A stretch of 64,000 bases of DNA from UBA6054 sp963975575 (lineage in GTDB: Bacteria > Planctomycetota > Phycisphaerae > Phycisphaerales > UBA1924): contig CAXBHL010000002.1 of NCBI GenBank assembly GCA_963975575.1, forward strand, positions 434,001 through 498,000, in the 5' to 3' direction. The position numbers and the translations under genes were made by a program. Position 1 is the first letter of the stretch; the number at the start of each line of letters is the position of its first letter. The notes below the pieces were generated by a model. That model had not been told where the DNA came from. It saw only the letters and a program-made list of their open reading frames with translations, and searched no databases. This document shows, piece after piece, positions 24,589 to 33,820 of the stretch.

Positions 24589-26283
24589 TCAGCGGCCGGC
24601 GGAGTCCCGCTCGCCCTCGGGGGGCGTGATGCCCTTGACCGGATCGATGGGCAGATCGTCGGTGCTCGGGGCGGCCGGGGCCCGCAGGCGCAGGGCCATG
24701 GCCTGGGCTTGGCGGCTGTAGTCGATGGATTCGCCCAGGATCCGCGTGGCTTCCTGGTCGGCGTGGAAGCCGCGGGAGTTCTCGCTGCTGATGTAATCGA
24801 GGCGCCACATGGACTTGCGCTGGAGGGCGTACACCGGTGCGAGTTGTTCCTCGCTCGCGCCCGCGGCCTTGGCCTCCATGATCGCGTCGAGCATGTCGGT
24901 CATCGCGTTCGCGGCCCGCTCCATGTGGGCCATGGTGCGGCCCTGGATCGTCCGCACCTTCTCCCGGAGCGTGTTCTCGTCGTCGTTGTGGCACTGCTGG
25001 CAGGCGTTGTTGACGTTGGCCATGGGGCTCTGCACGTTATGGCTTGATACCTTGAGGGCGCCCTGCCGCTCGTAGGGCATGTGGCAGTCCGCGCAGCTGA
25101 CGCCGCTGCGGGCGTGGATGCCCTGGCTCCACAGCTCGAACTCGGGGTGCTGGACCTTGAGCACTTCGGCCCCGGTCTCGCCGTGCTTGTAGTCGTAGAA
25201 GGCCGAACCGTCGGGGAAGGTCTTGGCGTCCCAGTGGGCCTCGAGCTGCTCCATCTTCAGGCCGTTGCCCCAGGGGAACTCGAGGGTGTCCTTGTTGGCG
25301 CAGTAGTACTCGACGTGGCACTGGCCGCAGACGAACGATCGCATCTCCTGACGGGTGGCGTGGGTGTTGGGGTCGAAGGTTTCCTCGCGGTCGCCGCGGC
25401 GCCACTTCTCGACGCTGGGCAGGTGGGGCGTCGGCTCGTCGCTCTCGGCGAGGGCCGCGATACCGAGCACGAAGCCGGGGCGGGTCACGCGGACGGCCAT
25501 GGTCTTCGGGTCGTGGCAGTCGATGCAGGACACGGGGTGCGCCTCGCCGGCCATCGCGGCGTGATCGGCGGGGAGCGGTTCGCCGGCGAACTCGCCCGTG
25601 AACCCGCCGAGGGGTGGTTGCGGGACGACGGGCTCGTTCTCGCCCGGTGTCCCGTCCGGGGACGACCGGAGGAGGGCGAGCACCTCGCTGTACGGCTTGC
25701 GGCTGACTTCCTCGAAGCCGCGGATCACGGCTTCCATGTTGAAATCGGAGGCCAGCGCTTCGTCGTCGTGGGGCAGGCCCATGGCCTTGAGCCCCTCGCG
25801 CCGGTACATGACGGTGTTCGAGGCGTGGCAGTGCATGCACGCCCCGGCCTGCGGCTTCTTGGTGATCCGCTCGGTGACGCCCTGGTCGTAGAGCATGTAG
25901 GCGTGGCCTCGCGCTTCGCGGTAGTCGATGCTGAAGGCGTAGCCCGCATACAGGCGCTTGAGCCAGGGGTGGGTGTCGAGCTTGCTCTGCGGGAGCGCGC
26001 TGGAGCCGCCGTAGAACTTGTCGCCCGCCGTGGCCTTCCAGCCGTCGAACTGATGGGGCCAGTTGCGTCCCCACGGCTCGGGATCGGTGCTGATCTCGTC
26101 GACCTCCGCGACGCGGATGAACGGCTGCCGGGCGGCCTGCTTGTGCCCGAACATCGTGATCAGGACCCAGGTGACCAGCAGGGTCCCGACCACCGCGACA
26201 AGAAAGACCAGGGCGAGCAGCGCGGCCCGCCCCGGGCGTGAACGGCCGGCGGCGGGGGTGGTTTCGGTGCGTGTCTTTGTCAT
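24589..26283 (-). CDS. nrfA: Ammonia-forming cytochrome c nitrite reductase NrfA (CxxCH type)
   Basis: This 564-residue pentahaem enzyme reduces nitrite to ammonium in the periplasm. An N-terminal hydrophobic segment (ALLALVFLVAVVGTLLVTWV) serves as signal or anchor. Five haem sites appear in order: CMHCH, CIDCH, CGQCH, CADCH, CQQCH. Context matches NrfA: CIDCHDPKTMAVRVTRPGF, CGQCHVEYYC, and QHPEFELWSQGIHARSGVSC with the catalytic His. The first, catalytic haem is bound by CMHCH rather than the usual CxxCK, so this is the histidine-ligated variant reported in some Campylobacter NrfA. The electron donor NrfH is encoded just upstream. Confidence 0.95.
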   Translation of the reverse strand: MTKTRTETTPAAGRSRPGRAALLALVFLVAVVGTLLVTWVLITMFGHKQAARQPFIRVAEVDEISTDPEPWGRNWPHQFDGWKATAGDKFYGGSSALPQSKLDTHPWLKRLYAGYAFSIDYREARGHAYMLYDQGVTERITKKPQAGACMHCHASNTVMYRREGLKAMGLPHDDEALASDFNMEAVIRGFEEVSRKPYSEVLALLRSSPDGTPGENEPVVPQPPLGGFTGEFAGEPLPADHAAMAGEAHPVSCIDCHDPKTMAVRVTRPGFVLGIAALAESDEPTPHLPSVEKWRRGDREETFDPNTHATRQEMRSFVCGQCHVEYYCANKDTLEFPWGNGLKMEQLEAHWDAKTFPDGSAFYDYKHGETGAEVLKVQHPEFELWSQGIHARSGVSCADCHMPYERQGALKVSSHNVQSPMANVNNACQQCHNDDENTLREKVRTIQGRTMAHMERAANAMTDMLDAIMEAKAAGASEEQLAPVYALQRKSMWRLDYISSENSRGFHADQEATRILGESIDYSRQAQAMALRLRAPAAPSTDDLPIDPVKGITPPEGERDSAGR

Positions 26284-26313
26284 CTCGAACCTCGTCTCGC
26301 GGGTTGCCCGCGG

Positions 26314-26856
26314 TCAGTCTCGTTCTGCGTATCCCGATTCGCGTCCGGCGTGCCCGACGTCCCCGTGGCAGTGCACGCACATCAGCATCTCTCCGCCCGG
26401 CTCGGCGGGGAGCATGTGGTCGACATAGTCCGCGTGGCAGTACAGGCAGGCGTTCTGCGTGACCCGCCGGTTGCGTGGCTTGATCTGGATCGGTTCGTGG
26501 AAGTCGCCGGTGGTGAACGCCAGAGAATGGAAGAAGCCGTTGTCGCCCTTGGTGATCCACTTGCCGGCGAAGTCGTGGGGCAGGTGGCAGTCGTTGCAGG
26601 TCGCGACGGCGTGGTGGCTGGACTTGGCCCACGCGTCGTAGTGGGCCTGCATGACGTGGCAGTTGGCGCAGGAGGCCGGGTTGTTACTCAGGTAGGCCGC
26701 GCCGTCGCCGTAGCCGAAGGTGAACGCCCCAAGGCCCCCCAGCACGCCGACGGCCATGGTGCAAATGACGGACAGCAGGGTCAGGCCGCGAACGGAGCGG
26801 CGCGTCGCTGTTGCAGCAGCCGATTCTGGGTGTTCTCGATCCTGATCGCTTCCCAT
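26314..26856 (-). CDS. nrfH: NrfH tetrahaem cytochrome, quinol-oxidising partner of NrfA
   Basis: This 180-residue NapC/NirT-family protein has one N-terminal membrane helix (LTLLSVICTMAVGVLGGLGA) and four haem motifs: CANCH, CNDCH, CLYCH, CVHCH. The stretch SCANCHVMQAHYDAWAKSSH, followed by HHAVATCNDCHLPHDFAGKW, is characteristic of NrfH and carries its Met/His ligand region. It takes electrons from menaquinol and passes them to NrfA. It lies 30 bp before nrfA. The ATG at 26856 was chosen; an upstream extension has no support. Confidence 0.95.
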   Translation of the reverse strand: MGSDQDREHPESAAATATRRSVRGLTLLSVICTMAVGVLGGLGAFTFGYGDGAAYLSNNPASCANCHVMQAHYDAWAKSSHHAVATCNDCHLPHDFAGKWITKGDNGFFHSLAFTTGDFHEPIQIKPRNRRVTQNACLYCHADYVDHMLPAEPGGEMLMCVHCHGDVGHAGRESGYAERD

Positions 26857-26893
26857 GCGGTGAGATGGTAGCAAACCGGACACGTTTGTGCAA

Positions 26894-29773
26894 TTAAGCG
26901 TGCGGGGTCTTGTCCGACGCCCGATCGGGTGCTGCCGCCAGAGCGATGATGACAAGCTGTGAGCCCACGAACACGGCGAGCCAGAACGAAGCGGACTCCA
27001 TGAACCCGTAGGCGTGGAGGCCCACCCCGAGCATGTTGGTCCCGAACCAGCTCCAGGCGGTGACGATGTTGCCCGCGACGGCGAGGGCCGCGATGCCCCG
27101 GGCGCGGACCAGCCCGCCCCAGCGTGCGTGGAGGATGATGGCGTTGATCAACACGACGAGGGCCGCCCCGTTCTCCTTCGGATCCCACCCCCAGAACCGG
27201 CCCCAGGACTGGTCGGCCCAGATCCCGCCGAGCACGGTGCCGACGAAGCTGAGCAGCAGGGCGAAGCAGACGACGCCGTACACCATGCGGATCATCGCGC
27301 GCCCGCGTTCGGGGGTGACGGCGCGCGTGAAGACCCGCCCGATCAGATAGATGGAGGCGATCGCCCCGGCGAGGAACGTGGCCGAGTAGCCGAGGGTGAT
27401 CGTGATGACGTGCGTGGCCAGCCAGAAGTTGCTGTCCAGGACGGCCTGCATCATCTGCATGGTGTCGCCGTCGTTGCCGAGGTTGTGGGCGACGATGAGG
27501 GTGCCGGCGCCGATGGCGGCCGAGCCGAGGATCGCCACGCCGAGCGGGAAGAGCCGTTCCATGAAGATCCCCGCCAACGCGGCGGCCCAGCCCACGAAGA
27601 CGGCGGAGGAATAGAGGTTGGTGACGGGCGGTCGCCCCTGCAGGTGCACCCGCAGGGCGATGGCGGCGGTGTGCACGAGGACCGCGCCGACGAGCAACGC
27701 GAACGCCGCGACCCGCAGGCGGCCGGCCAGGAGTCCCGGTCCCGAGCGGGATCGGGCCACGAACGAGAAGCAGACGCCCACGAACGCGAGCACGTAGACC
27801 GCCGCCGCGCCGGCGAAGGGGGCCGTGCGGTTGAAGAGCACCTCGAGGCGCATGCGCCGCATGACGCCGGGCATCGAGGCGTCGAGGAGTTGGGTGTAGC
27901 CCTCGACGGCGGCGTTGAAGCCCTCCGTGTCGCCGTCGTTCGCTGCGGTCATCATGGAGGTCAGGAACGCGACGCTGGGGTGGGGGTCTTCCTGCCCGCC
28001 GCGGGCGTCGAGGAAGGCCTCGTGGAACGGACGCCACGCGCCGTCGGGCGAGAGCGGGGGGATGGTGTACGGCTCGCGCATCTGCGCGTGGGCGAGGATC
28101 GTGTTGACGCGGTCGTGGAGCTGGAGCGCCGCCTTCTGGAAACCGTCGCGGTCCTGCGGGCGCACGTCCGCGGCCCTGCGGGCCTGGTCGGCCACGTCCG
28201 CCCAGTACGGTTCGATCGCGGAGAGCGCGATGCGCCCGCCGTCCTCGGGGGCAAGACGGAGCAGGTCGAGCACGCCGGGATGGTCCACCCGCACCACGGG
28301 CAGGCCGGACACGCGGGCGGGATTGGAGATCAGGTCGAGCAGGTATGACGCGGCCGGGGTCGTGCCCTCGTCGGTTTCGATCGACTGCCGACCGCCCGCC
28401 ACCATGAGCATCGATCGGGCCGCGGAGTCCATGGGCTTGATGCGCCCCCCCGCGGAGACGGGCAGCGTCGCGAACGAGCGGACGTCGAGCCCGCTGGCGG
28501 GCTCGGATCGGAGGGCCGCGCTGCACGCGATCAGGACCGCGGCGGTCCCCACGAGCCACGGCCAAACCCGGCGTTTGGCCCGGGTCGTGCCGTCCGTGCT
28601 GATCGGCCCGTGCTCGATCCGACGCCGGAGGAAGGCGACGAGCGATCGGGCGAAGTGCCAGGTCATCCCGGCTCCGACCAGCACGCAGGCGGCGTAGGGC
28701 ATCAGCCAGCCCGGGTTGCGGACGACCTGGAGCACCGTGCCGCTGCCGTCGGGTTTGTACGACGCCTGGTAGAAGGTTCGGCCGCCGTAGCGCAGCGGAT
28801 TGTTCATCCAGATCCGCGCCTCGCGGTCGGTGTTGCGGGCCGGGTCGATGATCCGGACGTCGCTGGAGAAGTTCTTCGCGATGCTGGTGCCGGTGAATGT
28901 ATCGTGGCGAAAGTCCTCGAGGTGGAGGGTGAAGGGCAGATAGGTCCGCCGGTAGCGCAACGCGACCCCGTACGTTGTGTTCTCCACGGAGGCGCGCTGC
29001 GGGTCCGTCAGCGCGGCCGAGACCATCCAGGTGCCGATCTCGGAGTTGCCGCGGATGAGTGTGATGTATGCCGCCGGGGTGTCCGAGCGGGCCCCTTCGA
29101 CGCCGGTGACGCGGGGCTGTGGCTCCGCCCGGGCTTCGAGCCCGATGCCCTGGGTCGCCCGCGTGGGCTCATGGGCGTGGAACAACGCCGAGTTGGCCAT
29201 CCACGCGTCGATGCGCAGGGCGAAGGGCAGGCGCGGATCGGTGATGGTCTCGCCGGTCGAGGCGGCCTGCGCGAGCATCCAGCCGGGGATCGTGATGATC
29301 CGGTCCGAGTCCGGGTCGCCGGGGTCGATGACCGCGAGTTCGACGGCGCGGACGTCCTCCACGATCGAGCTGCTCGAGCCCTCGTCGATCGACATCAGGC
29401 CCTCGTCGGCCATAAAGCCCGTGACGAACTCGCCCGCCAGCAGCACGATCAGGCCGGCGTGCAGCACGAGCACCCCGATCCGCTTGCGGGCGGCCTTGAA
29501 CCGGACGGAGTGCGCGGCGAGCAGGTTGGCGATCATCGCCGCGGCGATCGTCAACCCGCCGGGGAAAGGCACCCGCCAGCGGCCGGGCTCGCCGGAGACA
29601 ATCAGCGCCGGATCGATCATGGCGATCCACGACCGGAAGTAGGTGTCCACGGCCTGCCACACGCCCAGGCGGGTCTGGACGATCGTCCCCACGAAGATCA
29701 GGACCATCGCCATGGCCAGCAGCGTCACCGTCAATCGCAACGATGCGAGCGGCGTGAGCAACCGCCGGATCAT
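26894..29773 (-). CDS. ccsBA: Cytochrome c biogenesis protein, ResB-CcsA fusion (system II)
   Basis: This 959-residue protein exports haem and attaches it to apocytochromes c. The N-terminal ResB-like part has four helices and a large periplasmic domain: helix FVGTIVQTRLGVWQAVDTYF early, then 'NNPLRYGGRTFYQASYKPDG', a ResB signature. The C-terminal CcsA part has the tryptophan-rich haem-handling motif WGRFWGWDPKENGALVVL as 'WGRFWGWDPKENGAALVVL'. Multiple helices and conserved His residues flank it. Position directly before nrfH suggests dedicated maturation of the NrfHA haems, including the CxxCH catalytic site. The start ATG overlaps the preceding lipoprotein stop by four bases. Confidence 0.95.
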   Translation of the reverse strand: MIRRLLTPLASLRLTVTLLAMAMVLIFVGTIVQTRLGVWQAVDTYFRSWIAMIDPALIVSGEPGRWRVPFPGGLTIAAAMIANLLAAHSVRFKAARKRIGVLVLHAGLIVLLAGEFVTGFMADEGLMSIDEGSSSSIVEDVRAVELAVIDPGDPDSDRIITIPGWMLAQAASTGETITDPRLPFALRIDAWMANSALFHAHEPTRATQGIGLEARAEPQPRVTGVEGARSDTPAAYITLIRGNSEIGTWMVSAALTDPQRASVENTTYGVALRYRRTYLPFTLHLEDFRHDTFTGTSIAKNFSSDVRIIDPARNTDREARIWMNNPLRYGGRTFYQASYKPDGSGTVLQVVRNPGWLMPYAACVLVGAGMTWHFARSLVAFLRRRIEHGPISTDGTTRAKRRVWPWLVGTAAVLIACSAALRSEPASGLDVRSFATLPVSAGGRIKPMDSAARSMLMVAGGRQSIETDEGTTPAASYLLDLISNPARVSGLPVVRVDHPGVLDLLRLAPEDGGRIALSAIEPYWADVADQARRAADVRPQDRDGFQKAALQLHDRVNTILAHAQMREPYTIPPLSPDGAWRPFHEAFLDARGGQEDPHPSVAFLTSMMTAANDGDTEGFNAAVEGYTQLLDASMPGVMRRMRLEVLFNRTAPFAGAAAVYVLAFVGVCFSFVARSRSGPGLLAGRLRVAAFALLVGAVLVHTAAIALRVHLQGRPPVTNLYSSAVFVGWAAALAGIFMERLFPLGVAILGSAAIGAGTLIVAHNLGNDGDTMQMMQAVLDSNFWLATHVITITLGYSATFLAGAIASIYLIGRVFTRAVTPERGRAMIRMVYGVVCFALLLSFVGTVLGGIWADQSWGRFWGWDPKENGAALVVLINAIILHARWGGLVRARGIAALAVAGNIVTAWSWFGTNMLGVGLHAYGFMESASFWLAVFVGSQLVIIALAAAPDRASDKTPHA

Positions 29774-30423
29774 CCGTCGTCCTCTTCCGCGGGCCTTGCG
29801 ATGGACCGGGCCATGCCGAAGAGATCCGCCTGCAGCCGGTCGGCGGCCGCCGCGTCCGGGGCGGTCGCACGCACGAACCAGGTCTGATCGATCGAAGCGT
29901 CGTAGACGCCGGCCGCGAGCATCACGCCAGCCGGGGACTCGACGCGGGCGGTGTAGCCGTCAAACCCGGGTGTCTCGAACCGATCGATCTGTGCTTCGAG
30001 GTCGTCCTCCGCGATCGCCGGCAGGCCCATCTGGCCGCGCCAGCGGTTGATGTTCGCCAGTTCGCCCCCGACCCGTCCCGCGAATCTCGAAACCGCGATC
30101 TCGACCGTTCCGTCCGGTTCCGGCGGCCTGTAGGTCGCAAGTCGCATCGGCCTGGGTTCCGGGTCGGTGACCCAGGTGTCGGGGATCGTCCACGGGGTCT
30201 CGGAGGAGGCCTGCACCGGGGTATCAGCGGGTGGAGCCGACGCGGCGGGCGTGTCCGGGACCCTTTCAACACCCTTCTCCAAAGTGGTCTCTTCGATGCC
30301 GCGGCGATCGCAGGCGGGCAGGGCCAGAGCGCATGCGAGCACTCCAGCGGCGGCCGCCCCAAGCGGGGTCCGCGCCCAACCGGAATGAGGAATGATTCGT
30401 TTCGAAGAGGGGGTGCGGTCCAT
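29770..30423 (-). CDS. Lipoprotein of the nrf operon, function unknown
   Basis: This 217-residue predicted lipoprotein (lipobox ACALALPAC) has a proline-rich linker, then a compact domain with YRPPEPDGTVEIAVSRFAG, GELANINRWRGQMGLPAI and a C-terminal helix. It resembles small lipoproteins of unknown function found before cytochrome c biogenesis genes in planctomycetes and verrucomicrobia. This is family memory and unchecked. It is the first gene of the nrf operon and overlaps ccsBA by ATGA. The Met at 30423 is chosen as it begins the leader. Confidence 0.7.
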   Translation of the reverse strand: MDRTPSSKRIIPHSGWARTPLGAAAAGVLACALALPACDRRGIEETTLEKGVERVPDTPAASAPPADTPVQASSETPWTIPDTWVTDPEPRPMRLATYRPPEPDGTVEIAVSRFAGRVGGELANINRWRGQMGLPAIAEDDLEAQIDRFETPGFDGYTARVESPAGVMLAAGVYDASIDQTWFVRATAPDAAAADRLQADLFGMARSIARPAEEDDG

Positions 30424-30538
30424 GGACCTAGCGTATGCGCGAGGCACCCGGGGTGATGCAGGACACCTTTCGGGGGCCGCTCTCGGCTCTCGCGCGGACG
30501 CTGGCTTTGATGACCCTGATGCGGGCGTCTTCGGCTCG

Positions 30539-30865
30539 TCAGGGCGCCCGCTCGCGGCTGCGCAGGCCGGCGGCCCAGACGGCCGGGTTGCCGAACACCG
30601 CCAGCGAGGCGCCGAGTGCGAGCACGAGGAGGGCGGCCCAGGGTCCCAGGAAGAGCCAGGTCACAACGCCCAGCGCGATCACGCTCGCCAGCGATCCGAC
30701 CAGGATCCAGAGGATGCCGGCGCGGCTGACGTCGGGGTTGGCGGGGGCGCCCTCGGGGGACCGGTCGGCGGTGCGGACGCCGTCGACGCGCTCGTACCCG
30801 TCCGGATCGATCGACTTGGTGTGGGCATCTCCACCGGACTTGGTGCCCTGGTTCGGGAGGCTCAT
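30539..30865 (-). CDS. Small two-helix membrane protein
   Basis: This 108-residue protein has a hydrophilic N-terminal half and two adjacent hydrophobic helices (ILWILVGSLASVIALGVVTW and ALLVLALGASLAVFGNPAVW). I recognise no family. It lies 80 bp after the PRC-barrel gene, with a strong hairpin between them. The ATG at 30865 has a good RBS (AAAGGAG) upstream. Confidence 0.6.
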   Translation of the reverse strand: MSLPNQGTKSGGDAHTKSIDPDGYERVDGVRTADRSPEGAPANPDVSRAGILWILVGSLASVIALGVVTWLFLGPWAALLVLALGASLAVFGNPAVWAAGLRSRERAP

Positions 30866-30905
30866 GGTTCTCCTTTCGTGGGAGAGTCGTTGGAGGAAAG
30901 GCCGC

Positions 30906-30927
30906 GGCCGGGGCGTTGGCCCCGGCC
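30906..30927 (-). terminator. Terminator-like hairpin after the PRC-barrel gene
   Basis: GGCCGGGGC and GCCCCGGCC form a nine-base stem with loop GTTG, 19 bases after the PRC-barrel gene stop in the direction of transcription. Only a weak T-rich stretch (CCTTTCCTCC) follows. Confidence 0.55.
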
Positions 30928-30945
30928 GGGTGGAGCAAGTCTGGG

Positions 30946-32670
30946 TTAGTTGGTCCAGGACGGCGAGTTGTCGTTCCACAGGGTGGTGGTCTTGCCGTCG
31001 TGCTCGATCGACCACGCCGCGGTGTGCGACTGCTCGCGGATCATGGCGTTGCGGCCCTTGATCTTGACCTTGTCGCCAACGCGGAAGCGGTACTGCTGCT
31101 GGTCGGTGTACCAGGCGGGCCCGATGATCACCCGCTCGGTGCCGCCGGCCTCGAGCCGGACGGTCATCACGGTCGCCTCGGGGGCCCCGCTGAGGATGGT
31201 CTCCTTGGAGATCGACGTGACGGTGCCGTTGATCTCGACCTTGCGGCCGTCGGCGAAGGACTTGGTGATCATGGAGTCCTTGGCCCAGGCGTCGCCGGTC
31301 ATGGTCCGCTCCTTGGAGCTGAGCGGGCCGTTGTCGTTGCGGAACTCGGCCGGTTCGACCTGGAAGGCGCGGTAGATCGTGATCCGGGCGCCGTCGGAGT
31401 TGAGCGACGTCAGATCGTCGGGCATGCGGGTGGCGCTGTCGAGCACGTCCTTGGTCGTGTCCAGGTGCACGTTCAGGTCGTGGTCGATCGAGGCCACGCT
31501 CCACGGGACGAGGGTCACCCCGTCGCCGATCCCCAGGAAGTTCTCGTTGGGGTCGAACGCCAGGAACGCGACGCGGCCGGAGACGGCCTCGACAACGGCG
31601 GCCTGGACCTCGCCGTCGCTGGCACCGCGGGCGTTCGCGTCGGCGCCGACCAGATCGGTGAGCATCACGTAGCGTGCGACTCGGTTCGCTTCGGCCGCGC
31701 TCGAGCGGTCCGGGGCGCGACGCCGGTCGGTCTGGTTCCGATCCCGGTTGGCCTGATCCCGGTTCGCCTGATCCCGGTTGTGCGTGCTGTCGTCCATGGA
31801 GCGATCGTCGCCCCAGGCGGTCCGGCCGTTGGCGTCACGCAGGTTCAGTTCGGCGTCCTTGGGGCCGGCGGAGTAGGCCACGAAGTCATTGCCCTGGCGG
31901 ACGCCGCGGACGACCATCGTGTCGCCACGGAGCGGCGCCGAGCGGTGCGCCATGACGTACCACGACGGGCCGAGGGTGACCTGCTCGGTCTGACCTTCGC
32001 GGGTTTGCAGGGTCACGCGGATGCGCTCGTAGGGCGTCCCCTCGTTCACGCGGTCGACGCTGGTGATGCGGCCGCTGATCTCGGTGGTCTTGGCGTTCTC
32101 ATCGATGGTGATGTTGTTCCAGTCGTCCCGCTCGTCACCGGGGCTGGCCCAGTCCTGAAAGCGGCTCATCCAGGTGGTCTCTTCCAGCGTGTTCCAGTCC
32201 TCGGGGGTGAACTCGACCTGCCGGTCGATCTGCTCCTTGGTCATGCGGGCGAAGTAGGACTTGGTGTTGGGGGTCCATTCGAGCTCGTTGTAGGGGACAG
32301 CGAAGGACTTGCCGCCGATGCCCAGGAACGCGCCGGACTTGATCACCGCGAAGCGGATCTTGCCCGAACCGCGGTCGACGATGAAGTCCTGGACTTCACC
32401 GATGTCGTCGTTGTTGGGGTTCTTGACCGTGGCGCCGATCACGTCGGACGACTTGGCGAACATCAGCGCACGCGAGCCGCGGCGGGCCTCGTCGATGCGG
32501 ACGGTCGAGCGGGGGTTCTGGGTGCTGCGGCGCGCGTCATCGGGCTGGGCCTGGCGCTGGTTCTGATTCTCGCGGTTCTGGCCGGACTGCGCCACCGCGG
32601 GCACCGAGCCGGCGATGAGGAAGATGGCGAGGGCGGGGAGGGCGGGGTTGTTTCGGATCTTGCGTGTCAT
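30946..32670 (-). CDS. Secreted PRC-barrel protein with two repeated modules
   Basis: This 574-residue protein has a signal peptide (PALPALAIFLIAGSVPAVAQ). A PRC-barrel domain lies at about residues 60-130 (GATVKNPNNDDIGEVQDFIV, FLGIGGKSFAVPYNELEW), then an OB-like module (TEQVTLGPSWYV). A low-complexity Asn/Arg/Asp/Gln repeat follows at about 297-315. A second PRC-like domain (VMLTDLVGADANARG, NFLGIGDGVTLVPWS) and a second OB-like module (TERVIIGPAWYT) complete it. The matching order suggests internal duplication. PRC barrels often serve as binding modules; the function here is unknown. Confidence 0.75.
   Translation of the reverse strand: MTRKIRNNPALPALAIFLIAGSVPAVAQSGQNRENQNQRQAQPDDARRSTQNPRSTVRIDEARRGSRALMFAKSSDVIGATVKNPNNDDIGEVQDFIVDRGSGKIRFAVIKSGAFLGIGGKSFAVPYNELEWTPNTKSYFARMTKEQIDRQVEFTPEDWNTLEETTWMSRFQDWASPGDERDDWNNITIDENAKTTEISGRITSVDRVNEGTPYERIRVTLQTREGQTEQVTLGPSWYVMAHRSAPLRGDTMVVRGVRQGNDFVAYSAGPKDAELNLRDANGRTAWGDDRSMDDSTHNRDQANRDQANRDRNQTDRRRAPDRSSAAEANRVARYVMLTDLVGADANARGASDGEVQAAVVEAVSGRVAFLAFDPNENFLGIGDGVTLVPWSVASIDHDLNVHLDTTKDVLDSATRMPDDLTSLNSDGARITIYRAFQVEPAEFRNDNGPLSSKERTMTGDAWAKDSMITKSFADGRKVEINGTVTSISKETILSGAPEATVMTVRLEAGGTERVIIGPAWYTDQQQYRFRVGDKVKIKGRNAMIREQSHTAAWSIEHDGKTTTLWNDNSPSWTN
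31741..31780. repeat. 15-bp tandem repeat in the PRC-barrel gene
   Basis: Units ATCCCGGTTGGCCTG, ATCCCGGTTCGCCTG and a partial third copy encode NRDQA repeats in the linker between the two modules. Confidence 0.8.
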
Positions 32671-32927
32671 CTGGTATCCCTTTCGTCAAGGTGAGTGGTA
32701 TCGATGTCGGCCGGGCCGGCTCACAAGCCTCCGGGCGTCTGATACATGGTGCGTCCGGGAGATGACGGCCCTGTGACGGCACCATGAAACCGGATTCATT
32801 TTGGTGGGGGGTTGGCTTCAGGCCGGGGCGCGGGTGCCGGAAGGACACGCCGCTGCGCGGTTCCATACGCGGGGGGTGCGCCGGTGTTCGCCCGCGATGC
32901 GGGTGAAAGCGGTCGGGGCGGGTCCGT

Positions 32928-33770
32928 TCAGTTCCGGTCGCTGCGCACCAAGCTGAGCGAAGCCCAGTAGCTCTTCCAGTCGCAGTCGGCACGCCCGGCG
33001 GTCCGCTCGATGTGAAGGGCCGTGATCAGCCAGGTTCCCGCGTCCCGGCCCTCGAAACGGGCGATGCCCGCACGGTCGGTGGCGGCGATCTGGAGGTCCG
33101 AGGGCGACGCGGCGCTGGCCGCGACGACGCGGAGACCCTCGATCGGCAGGCCGTTGAACAGCGCCCGCACGGTGACGGTCGGCTCGTCGGGCCCGGGGTT
33201 GTCGGTGGGTTCCAGCACGAGTTCGAGCGGCAGTCCAACGACGCGGTCCGCGGGCCTGGTGGGCTCGGTCACCCCCGGTTCGGGCGTCGGGGCGCGGCCG
33301 ACCGCGATGAGGGACTTGGCGCACCGGACGTACACCTCCCGGCCGGGCGTCGCTTGCTCGCCGCGCGTTTGTCGGTCCCGCAGCGCGTCGGTCAGGCCTT
33401 CCTCGGTCAGGTACGCGTCGAATCGCTCCGCCGGGAGGATGTTGACGAACTCGGTGCTCTCGTACACCAGCACGGCGGGCCCGGTCCCGGCGGGACGAAC
33501 GAAGCTCTCCGGCCCGCCGTCCACGCCCCGCACCGGGGTGGCGCCGGTGTCGTCGACCAGTTCGAACCGGGCGACGGCCGCGTTGTTGCGGGGAACGGTC
33601 TGACCGTCGAGGCGCTCGCCGTGCAGCGTGCGGACGCGGAGGAGTTCGCCCGCCTGGATGCCGAACGCGTGCGGCATGAGCCAGAACTCGTGGGCGAGCG
33701 CGGCCGGCGCGGCCGCGCACAGAACGGCTGCGATGGCGGCGGTTAGTCGGCGGTTGATCATGGATTTCAT
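32928..33770 (-). CDS. Secreted DUF4198-like protein
   Basis: This 280-residue protein has a signal peptide (LTAAIAAVLCAAAPAALAHE). The mature start HEFWLMPHAFGIQAGELLRV matches the DUF4198/NikM-type family, where the N-terminal His is exposed after cleavage and may bind metal. The C-terminal half is an immunoglobulin-like beta domain (PTVTVRALFNGLPIEGLRVV). It lies 103 bp after the DUF4331 gene with a hairpin between. The ATG at 33770 was chosen; the longer frame has no signal sequence. Confidence 0.75.
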   Translation of the reverse strand: MKSMINRRLTAAIAAVLCAAAPAALAHEFWLMPHAFGIQAGELLRVRTLHGERLDGQTVPRNNAAVARFELVDDTGATPVRGVDGGPESFVRPAGTGPAVLVYESTEFVNILPAERFDAYLTEEGLTDALRDRQTRGEQATPGREVYVRCAKSLIAVGRAPTPEPGVTEPTRPADRVVGLPLELVLEPTDNPGPDEPTVTVRALFNGLPIEGLRVVAASAASPSDLQIAATDRAGIARFEGRDAGTWLITALHIERTAGRADCDWKSYWASLSLVRSDRN

Positions 33771-33820
33771 GGAGTTCTCCTGGCGGGGCCGTGCGTGCAT
33801 GGAAGCTCTGGGCAAGTGTC

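Noticed and set aside
14279..30423. FNR/DNR boxes (TTGAT-N4-ATCAA) in front of the nos and nrf operons
   Set aside because: I looked upstream of both operons and saw no good match. Only the Rrf2-type inverted repeats stand out.
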